Assembly: GCF_009712475.1 (NCBI RefSeq) | Contig: NZ_VCJO01000007.1 | Location: 1 to 64,000, forward strand | From: Micromonospora sp. CP22 | GTDB taxonomy: Bacteria; Actinomycetota; Actinomycetes; Mycobacteriales; Micromonosporaceae | DNA: 64,000 nucleotides | Direction of reading: 5' to 3' | Shown here: positions 8,449-14,208 of the stretch, one piece after another | Layout of the letters: every line of letters starts with the position of its first letter | How positions within the stretch are numbered: position 1 is the first letter of the stretch | Program-made: the position numbers and the translations under genes | Notes under the pieces: generated by a model | Seen by the model: the letters and a program-made list of their open reading frames with translations, nothing else | Database searches by the model: none | What the model was told of the DNA's origin: nothing

Positions 8449-8799
8449 ATGAGCGACGCCACAGCCGGGCAGTCCACAGGGGCACCCTCGCCCGCGCACG
8501 CGGCCGGAGCCCCTGAAGGCCTGGCGCCGCAGACGCAGGAGTTCCTCAAAGCTCTGGGCAGCCCCACCAGGCAGCGGATCATGATGCTGTTCGCACAGGG
8601 CGCTGAGCTGTCGGTGGGCGAGGTGGCCGAGCGGACAGGCATCAGCCAGGCCACAGCGTCGCAGCAACTGACACTGCTTCGACGCGGACGGGTGGTCACC
8701 TCCCGCCGCGACGGGAAGACCGTGTACTACCGGGCGGATCGCGACGGCGCGCTCGCCGCGCTCACCGAGCTGCAGTCCTACCTGGCGACCTGCTGCTGA
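8449..8799 (+). CDS. arsR: ArsR-family regulator with C-terminal Cys pair
   Basis: A winged-helix repressor of 116 aa from ATG 8449 (MSDATAGQ), preceded by GGGGAAGGTAGGG. A longer reading from 8407 lacks a ribosome binding site. The recognition helix is SQATASQQLTLLRRG and the wing is RRDGKTVYYRADRDG. The protein ends in LATCC, a vicinal Cys pair likely to sense As(III) or another thiophilic metal. The N-terminal ~35 residues are Ala/Pro/Gly-rich and probably disordered. It is divergent from the arsO-like gene and sits ~100 bp upstream of the arsR-arsC fusion, so it may control both directions. Confidence 0.8.
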   Translation: MSDATAGQSTGAPSPAHAAGAPEGLAPQTQEFLKALGSPTRQRIMMLFAQGAELSVGEVAERTGISQATASQQLTLLRRGRVVTSRRDGKTVYYRADRDGALAALTELQSYLATCC

Positions 8800-8879
8800 C
8801 CAATCGCCGACCGACCCCACCCCTCCCCGAGGCCCAACCGCAAGGCTTATGCCAGCAGCAGGCTTGACGTCAGATAATT

Positions 8880-8897
8880 ACTCAGCGAAAGTTGAGT
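8880..8897. promoter_or_regulatory. Small inverted repeat before the arsR-arsC fusion
   Basis: ACTCA and TGAGT are separated by 8 bases, ending 2 bases before ATG 8900. A TTGACG hexamer lies at 8864-8869. The position fits an autoregulatory operator for the fused regulator, but the arms are short. Confidence 0.35.
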
Positions 8898-8899
8898 CA

Positions 8900-9604
8900 A
8901 TGGACGCTGAGCCTATTTCCCTGGCCGAGCGCGCACGGATCCACGCCGCACTCGGCGAGCCCGCGCGCCTGGCGATCGTGGACGCGCTCACCTTCGGCGA
9001 CGCCTCCCCCGGGGAGATCGCCCACACGCTCAACATGCCGACCAATCTCGTCGCCCACCACGTCAAGGTGCTCACCGAAGCCGGCCTCGTCCTGCGCGGC
9101 CGGTCCGAGGGCGACCGGCGGCGCACCTACCTGCGACTCCAGCCGGCAGCCCTGGCGGCTCTCATCCCTCCCCGGATGGCCGATGTGGGACGGGTAGTTT
9201 TCGTGTGCACCCACAACTCCGCCCGCTCCCAGCTGGCCGCCGCCCTGTGGAAGCGACGCACCCGCGGGGAAGCCGCCTCGGCCGGCACCAAGCCTGCCGC
9301 CCGAGTGCATCCCCGCGCGATTGCCGTGGCTCACCGCCACAACCTCAACCTCAACCCTGCCGGCACTGCACACGTCAACGACGTCGTCCGCGACGACGAC
9401 CTGGTCATCGCCGTCTGCGACAACGCCCACGAAGACCTCACCGGACCGGTCCGCCCCCGCCTGCACTGGTCTGTGCCGGACCCGGTCCGGGTCGACACCG
9501 ACGAGGCGTTCGAGGCCGCGTTCGCCGATCTCGCCGCCCGCGTCGACCGCGTCGCTCCCGCCATCAGCGGCCACGAGTTCGGAAGACGGCCGTGGGTGAC
9601 ATGA
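8900..9604 (+). CDS. arsC: ArsR-ArsC fusion (regulator domain plus LMW-phosphatase arsenate reductase domain)
   Basis: A 234-aa two-domain protein. Residues ~1-92 form a winged-helix ArsR-like domain (LGEPARLAIVDALTFGD, recognition helix PTNLVAHHVKVLTEAG). Residues ~97-234 form a low-molecular-weight protein tyrosine phosphatase/arsenate reductase domain with the P-loop C103-THNSA-R109-S. A second Cys occurs in LVIAVCDNAHEDL and a conserved acid in SVPDPV. Such fusions are known in actinobacteria and may link arsenate sensing and reduction. I chose ATG 8900 (MDAEPISLAE); a start at 8849 would add 17 residues across the inverted repeat. aqpS follows after ~100 bp in the same direction. Confidence 0.8.
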   Translation: MDAEPISLAERARIHAALGEPARLAIVDALTFGDASPGEIAHTLNMPTNLVAHHVKVLTEAGLVLRGRSEGDRRRTYLRLQPAALAALIPPRMADVGRVVFVCTHNSARSQLAAALWKRRTRGEAASAGTKPAARVHPRAIAVAHRHNLNLNPAGTAHVNDVVRDDDLVIAVCDNAHEDLTGPVRPRLHWSVPDPVRVDTDEAFEAAFADLAARVDRVAPAISGHEFGRRPWVT

Positions 9605-9707
9605 GTCCGCTCCGTGCGCGAACACCCAGCTGAACGTCTCGTCACCCGGTAGTCCGACCTCGTCGGGACCGCTGCCACAGCACAACGCTCTGGGAGAGAA
9701 CAGACTG

Positions 9708-10454
9708 ATGACCATCGCACTCCGGCGGCGCCTGCTGGCCGAGTTCATCGGCACTGCTCTGCTCGTCGCCGCCGTCGTGGGCTCCGGCATCATGGCGGCC
9801 TCGCTCTCCCCTGGCGACGTCGGGCTCCAGCTGCTGCAGAACTCGATCGCCACCGCTCTCGCGCTCGGCACGCTGATCCTGATCTTCGGCCCGGTCTCCG
9901 GCGCCCACTTCAACCCCGTTGTCTCCGCCGCCGACTGGTTCCTCGGTCGCCGCGTCGGAACCGGACTGACCGTCCGCGACCTCGCCGGCTACACGGTCGC
10001 CCAGGTCCTCGGCGCGATCGCCGGATCGGTGCTGGCGAACCTCATGTTCGACCTCGCCGCCGTGGACCTCTCCAGTAAGGACCGCGCCGCCGGCAACCTG
10101 TGGCTCGGTGAGGTCGTCGCCACCACCGGCCTGATCCTGCTGATCTTCGCCCTCGCCCGCTCCGGCCGCGCCCCGGTCGCCCCCGCCGCAGTCGGCGCCT
10201 ACATCGGCGCGGCCTACTGGTTCACCTCGTCGACCTCGTTCGCCAACCCCGCGGTGACCATCGGTCGGGCTTTCACGGACACCTTCGCCGGCATCGCCCC
10301 CGCCTCAGTCCCCGGCTTCCTCGCCGCCCAACTGCTCGGCCTGGCCGTCGGCGTCGGCCTGCTCGCCGCGCTCTACCCCGACGCCGGGCAGGCCGCCGAC
10401 CAGGTCGTCGTTCCCGCCAACGAACGTGACCCGGCATTGGACCGCCGACCATGA
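9708..10454 (+). CDS. aqpS: MIP/aquaporin-family channel, AqpS-type
   Basis: A 248-aa membrane protein with about six hydrophobic segments and the two half-helix motifs of aquaglyceroporins, HFNPVVS (N69-P70) and FANPAVT (N180-P181). The second motif lacks the usual immediately following Arg. In ars clusters without an ArsB or Acr3 pump, AqpS lets arsenite made by ArsC flow out passively. No ArsB or Acr3 gene is visible here, which fits this role. It is followed by arsC in the same direction. The ATG at 9708 is preceded by GGGAGAGAAC. The function in arsenite release is inferred from context. Confidence 0.85.
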   Translation: MTIALRRRLLAEFIGTALLVAAVVGSGIMAASLSPGDVGLQLLQNSIATALALGTLILIFGPVSGAHFNPVVSAADWFLGRRVGTGLTVRDLAGYTVAQVLGAIAGSVLANLMFDLAAVDLSSKDRAAGNLWLGEVVATTGLILLIFALARSGRAPVAPAAVGAYIGAAYWFTSSTSFANPAVTIGRAFTDTFAGIAPASVPGFLAAQLLGLAVGVGLLAALYPDAGQAADQVVVPANERDPALDRRP

Positions 10455-10636
10455 CCATCTTCGGCCCCGAGCACGGTGGGGCGGACAAGGACCGCGACCC
10501 GGTCAACCCACCATGCTCCGCCGGCCGCTACCGGCTGCTCGACCGCAACAGCGACCCGAACCAGTCCCTGCCCGTATCCCTTTCCGAGGCACCCACGAAC
10601 CGGCCCTATGACCTGCTAATCCAAGGAAGGCATCTG

Positions 10637-11041
10637 ATGTCCAAACCCAGCGTCCTGTTCGTCTGCGTCCACAACGCCGGCCGTTCCCAGATGGCCGCCG
10701 GCTGGCTGCGCCACCTCGCCGGCGACGAGGTCGAGGTCCGCTCCGCCGGCTCCGAGCCCGCCGACCACATCAACCCGATGGCCGTCGAGGCCATGCGCGA
10801 GGTCGGCATCGACATCACCGCCAACAAGCCGAAGATCCTCGACTACGCCACCGCCGAAGCCTCCGACGTCATCATCACCATGGGCTGCGGCGACGTCTGC
10901 CCGGCCTTCCCGGGCAAACGGTACGAAGACTGGAAGCTCGACGACCCCGCCGGCCAGAACCTCGCCACAGCGCGTCACATTCGCGACGAGATCCACACCC
11001 GGGTGGAAAACCTCCTCGCCGATCTCAACCCCACTGCCTGA
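10637..11041 (+). CDS. arsC: Arsenate reductase, LMW-phosphatase fold (thioredoxin- or mycothiol-linked)
   Basis: A 134-aa enzyme with P-loop C10-VHNAG-R16-SQMA, the Cys pair C84 and C88 in MGCGDVCPAF, and LDDPAG with the conserved Asp. C10 attacks arsenate. The other two Cys can form the disulfide relay of thioredoxin-type ArsC, although related actinobacterial enzymes use mycothiol. I chose ATG 10637 (MSKPSVLFVC) with AAGGAAGG just upstream. An in-frame reading from 10451 overlapping the aqpS stop adds ~60 residues with no similarity to the family. It reduces As(V) to As(III) for exit through AqpS. Its end overlaps the tail of a small opposing frame by 17 bases. Confidence 0.9.
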   Translation: MSKPSVLFVCVHNAGRSQMAAGWLRHLAGDEVEVRSAGSEPADHINPMAVEAMREVGIDITANKPKILDYATAEASDVIITMGCGDVCPAFPGKRYEDWKLDDPAGQNLATARHIRDEIHTRVENLLADLNPTA

Positions 11042-11207
11042 ACTGCAGCGGCGAAGGAACAACGCGAACTGGCAGCGGCTGGCCTGTTTCGGAGGATCGT
11101 TCGGCAGCGGGCGGCGAACTGGACCCACTGGCACCGGCCGCGCCGCGTTCTAAGGCGCCAACCAGGCCGGTCAGAGCCCCAATGATGGCGAGGGCTACCG
11201 TGCTCAT
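11025..11207 (-). CDS. Small single-helix peptide coupled to AbiV
   Basis: A 60-aa frame whose ATG overlaps the abiV stop codon (ATGA at 11207-11204). Residues ~3-19 (TVALAIIGALTGLVGAL) form one hydrophobic helix, followed by a Gly/Ser/Pro-rich tail. The overlap and the helix suggest a real third gene of the abiV unit, possibly membrane-associated. However, the tail is low complexity and runs 17 bases into the end of the convergent arsC, so it could also be chance. Confidence 0.35.
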   Translation of the reverse strand: MSTVALAIIGALTGLVGALERGAAGASGSSSPPAAERSSETGQPLPVRVVPSPLQFRQWG

Positions 11208-12040
11208 TGGCTCTCCAGCCGGTCCAACTCCTCGGCCAACCGCCTCAGCTCACGCGTTTCGGCTTCATAGCCCGGCTTGCCGAGGTTCTCGAAGGGGTTG
11301 CTCCCGGGTTCTGGCAAGTGCAGTCTGTAGTCGTCGTTGTTCAACTTTCGGCCTTCACGCCCCTGCCGCATGGAGTCGTAAAGTTCCTCGTCTGCGGCAC
11401 GGCCGGGAAGGCGGGAGAAGATGTCACGCATCTTCTCGATCTCGGCCTCGGTCCTGGGCGGTACGCCCCGCGCTTCTTCAGCCTGTTGTTTGGCCTCGAT
11501 GTGCTCGCCTAGCCGAAGCTGCCAGCCGATCTGGTGGACATGGTTGATGACGTCAATCAGCGACTCTCGATCGGAGACGCCTGTGGGTTCAAGTACGCCC
11601 CCCGCTCCATCGATGTCCACGTAGAAGCCTCGCTGCTTCAGCCTGTCGTGCCGCAGAGCCCACCGCTTGATGGTTCCCAGGTAGGCAAGGTTCCTCTCTG
11701 GATCTGCGGGCTCGGTGCCGAACCAGTACCGCTCCTCAGCAAGGAAGGTGTGGACCAGTTTCAGCTTTTCCTGGTGGCTTGCCCACAGGTTCTCCAGTCG
11801 GGCGTTTACAAACGGCTCGCCCTCCGGTGCATAGGCCATCTCCACGCGCCGCTCGTGGAGGGCGATAGCCTTCCCCGATTCCTCCATGGCGAGGATGGCG
11901 AGCGACCGCGCGAGCCCGACGGTGCCGAGATCGAGTACGGCCAGCGCGGCGGTCAGGAGCCGGTCCGCGTTGGCCAGGAGAGCGTCCTGTAGTTCGACCA
12001 CCCGGGCCGGTGACAGGTTCGGTAGCTTCCGTACAGGCAT
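11204..12040 (-). CDS. abiV: AbiV-family abortive infection protein (HEPN-like)
   Basis: A 278-aa protein whose N-terminal ~70 residues show the AbiV signature: an Ala-rich helix (DALLANADRLLTAALAVLDL) followed by ARSLAILAMEESGKAIAL, the conserved EE-x-GK helix of HEPN-type AbiV proteins. The rest is charged and helical with no signal peptide. AbiV in Lactococcus blocks phage translation after infection, but the mechanism in actinobacteria is not known. I chose ATG 12040, eight bases after the stop of the upstream 233-aa gene and preceded by AGGGCGAG. The small peptide gene overlaps the 3' end. It sits between arsC and the right attachment-like repeat, typical defence-cargo placement. Confidence 0.75.
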   Translation of the reverse strand: MPVRKLPNLSPARVVELQDALLANADRLLTAALAVLDLGTVGLARSLAILAMEESGKAIALHERRVEMAYAPEGEPFVNARLENLWASHQEKLKLVHTFLAEERYWFGTEPADPERNLAYLGTIKRWALRHDRLKQRGFYVDIDGAGGVLEPTGVSDRESLIDVINHVHQIGWQLRLGEHIEAKQQAEEARGVPPRTEAEIEKMRDIFSRLPGRAADEELYDSMRQGREGRKLNNDDYRLHLPEPGSNPFENLGKPGYEAETRELRRLAEELDRLESQ

Positions 12041-12048
12041 GACTCGCC

Positions 12049-12750
12049 CTAGTCGACCTTGCCCTCGGGATCCGAGACGAACGCCAGGAATTCGACGCCG
12101 AGCGGAGTCGTCGCCGGCCCCCACAGTCCGCCAGCGGACATAATCCCGCTGATCGACTGGTTGACCAGGCCAGCGGTGCTAAGCGCCGCTGCGTACCGAT
12201 CAATCAGATCGCGACGGCCGGCAAGCTCAGGCATACCGGCCTCGATGATGGCGGTCTTCGGGCCCATGGAGATACTCGGCCGAGGCATTCCGTGGCGGTC
12301 GAACCAGCCAGGCGGATCGGAAAGCAGCTTCAGCATTCGCACGTGGGTCGGGGTGAACCGATCGATCATGTCGAAGAACAGCTGCTGCGTGTCGACGTCC
12401 GGCGCGTCGGGCATCACGGAGTTGACGACCGCGTTGCGCAGCACCTCGAGCTTCTCGGCGCGTGAAGTGCGGTCGGCGATCTGCGCGGCGGTGGTCAGCG
12501 CATCCATGAAAGCGTCCTCGCTGGTGAGCTGTGCGAAGTCACCGACCTGCTGTTCGAGCTCGTGCACCTTCCCAGCAAGCTCGTTGAGCCATCGGGTACG
12601 TCGGTCGGCAAGGCGCCGGCCAGCGAGTTCATTGAAGGCGACCTGGAGGGCGCTGCCCGCCACGGGCACGAACGAAATAGCCATCTCGGCGGACTTCGCG
12701 AGCCCTTGCCTTCGGTCGCCGTCCTCAGGGTACGGTTCCACGCTGGGCAT
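12049..12750 (-). CDS. Hypothetical protein, putative partner of AbiV
   Basis: The 233-aa protein is not assigned to a named family. Residues ~20-45 (MAISFVPVAGSALQVAFNELAGRR) form an amphipathic or hydrophobic helix with Pro/Gly. This is followed by a charged coiled-coil-like stretch (WLNELAGKVHELEQQVGDFAQ) and a helical C-terminal region. The pattern of Pro-Gly hydrophobic helix, then R-R-xx-W-xx-EL, recurs in unannotated bacterial proteins I have seen, but I cannot give a function. Its stop is 8 bases before the abiV start, so the two are almost certainly co-transcribed. It could be a phage sensor, membrane-acting effector or antitoxin of the AbiV unit. Confidence 0.6.
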   Translation of the reverse strand: MPSVEPYPEDGDRRQGLAKSAEMAISFVPVAGSALQVAFNELAGRRLADRRTRWLNELAGKVHELEQQVGDFAQLTSEDAFMDALTTAAQIADRTSRAEKLEVLRNAVVNSVMPDAPDVDTQQLFFDMIDRFTPTHVRMLKLLSDPPGWFDRHGMPRPSISMGPKTAIIEAGMPELAGRRDLIDRYAAALSTAGLVNQSISGIMSAGGLWGPATTPLGVEFLAFVSDPEGKVD

Positions 12751-13118
12751 GATGCCCTACTGCCGCACCCCTGGTTCGTAGGTAGGCGCTCGATTGCCTG
12801 CTCGGTGCCAGTGCAGCGAGACGTCCGGAAGCTTGCGGTGGTCGCCTACCAGCGCCGACCGATGCAACGCTCGTCGGGACAATGTTCGCGGGTAGTCGGC
12901 TGACCGACTCGGTGCCCGCGCCGGCTGGCCGACCCCGGCGTCGGCCTACCGGCCCTCACGGTCGGCGCCGCCGTGTTGCGGGCCGCACGTCACCGCATGC
13001 AGGGCCTCGATCAAACACCTGACCCCACGAGTGACGCGGGTCGGGGTTCGGCCACCGATGCCACTGTTCGGCCCTTCCTGGCCGGCTGCCTCGCCTCCGC
13101 CACACCACCAAATCAGCT
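12751..13118. other. Intergenic, no supported gene
   Basis: This should contain the promoter of the abiV unit at its left edge. No clear promoter hexamers or structured elements stand out before the repeat that begins near 13119. Confidence 0.4.
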
Positions 13119-13560
13119 GTGCCGAAATCAGATGCGCGGACCACGACCGTCACCACCAACCACCCGCCACCAGCCGACGGTGCCGCCCCACCACGCCAGG
13201 GCACCGACCCAGCTCAGCACCGACCGCGACCCCCGCAGCAACCCCAACCACTAAGATCCACATCACTGGCCATAATGGACACTCGTCTACGGTCGGCCCG
13301 ACGGACACCTCAGCCATGATCCAGACTAGGCGACACGCAAACGCACCGGCCCGCACCCACACGCACGAACCGCCACTCACGCAGCACTCGAACTTTGAAG
13401 CACCAACGGAGCACCGACGTCCCACATGACGGGAGATCGCGGCACATGCTGGGAATTAATCAAGGCCGTGACCGGCGTTTCCGCTGGTCACGGCCTTGAT
13501 CGTCTTGCGTGCCCGAAGGGACTCGAACCCCTAACCTTCTGATCCGTAGTCAGATGCCCG
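13119..13560. repeat. Right copy of the diverged ~440-bp direct repeat
   Basis: This copy is collinear with 3488-3936. It contains a 13-bp perfect hairpin (CAAGGCCGTGACC at 13461-13473 with its complement at 13486-13498) directly beside the tRNA-Arg 3' half, which may be the old terminator of that tRNA. On the minus strand a remnant frame includes WPVMWILVVGVAAGVAVGAEL, matching WPVMWIFVVEVAGGVVGG in the left copy, so both repeats carry the same decayed membrane-protein gene. Confidence 0.7.
13511..13556 (-). pseudogene. tRNA-Arg(ACG) 3' half (att-like site)
   Basis: On the minus strand this reads GCATCTGACTACGGATCAG, then the variable and T arms and the acceptor 3' side of a tRNA-Arg(ACG). 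It stops at the start of the anticodon stem. The bases further upstream (13557 onward) do not form a D arm, so it is only the 3' half. It matches the fragment at 3880-3934 without that copy's 8-base insertion. Confidence 0.7.
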
Positions 13561-13929
13561 GCTTACCCACATCTGTTCGAATCCAGCAGTTGTTCACGCC
13601 CCATCGAAGGGTCACAACCCGGCCTGCCTTATCCACTTCCGTAGGGCAATGCTGTGCTCAGAGATGACCTGCCGAACAACGCGGTCACTGTCATCAGGGC
13701 AGGCTGTTCTGCGTCCCCTGCCTAGGAGTCGAACCTGCGCGAGCCGAACAGCTTGGATCGATACGAGCCTCGACGTTTGCGACCGAAGCGCAGGCCAGGC
13801 TGTGCCTACCGACGGCCAGCCGAATGGCGGCAAAGCTTACACCCGCCGGACGCGCTCGCTGCCGCTCCGCCGGCGGGCTGTAGTATCAGCGCATGCGCAC
13901 TCAATGTGCGCACCGATGCGGAAAACTTG
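13561..13929. other. Intergenic, no supported gene
   Basis: No frame with protein-like composition is present. Short TTCGA-containing stretches resemble T loops, but no complete cloverleaf could be folded by eye. The stretch separates the island from tRNA-Leu. Confidence 0.4.
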
Positions 13930-14013
13930 TGTCCGAGGGGGGACTTGAACCCCCACGCCCTATACGGGCACTAGCACCTCAAGCTAGCGCGTCTGCCATT
14001 CCGCCACCCGGAC
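13930..14013 (-). tRNA. tRNA-Leu(GAG)
   Basis: A complete class-II tRNA with a long variable arm. The acceptor stem pairs GTCCGGG with CTCGGAC (one G-T wobble), the D arm is TGGCGGAATGGCAGACGC, the T arm has GGGGGTTCAAGTCCCCC, and the discriminator is A. The anticodon GAG is at 13978-13980 on the minus strand, in the loop between GCTAGC and GCTAG. It reads CUC/CUU Leu codons. CCA is not encoded. No insertion is visible in this tRNA. Confidence 0.95.
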
Positions 14014-14208
14014 CTACTTGCCCAGCCTATCGCGCCAGCCTCGGTGTCTCATCACCCGTAGGCTGCCCGGTGGGCTGCACGGGGAGTTACTGTACACGCC
14101 GCAGATGGATCATGCACATCGGTACCGGGGCCTGTCCCGCGGATCGCACGCGAGCTCGCGGCGAGCCGTTGACGGCTGGGTAGCGTCAAGGTGCCCGTAC
14201 CCGGCAGC

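Noticed and set aside
10451..10636. N-terminal extension of arsC starting inside the aqpS stop codon
   Set aside because: The ~60 added residues have no counterpart in the ArsC family, and a strong AAGGAAGG precedes ATG 10637.
13511..13600. Complete tRNA-Arg at the right repeat
   Set aside because: No D arm or 5' acceptor strand could be found beyond the anticodon stem; only the 3' half is present.
13690..13760. Additional tRNA-like fragments (TTCGA-containing T-loop look-alikes)
   Set aside because: Stems did not pair beyond about three bases.
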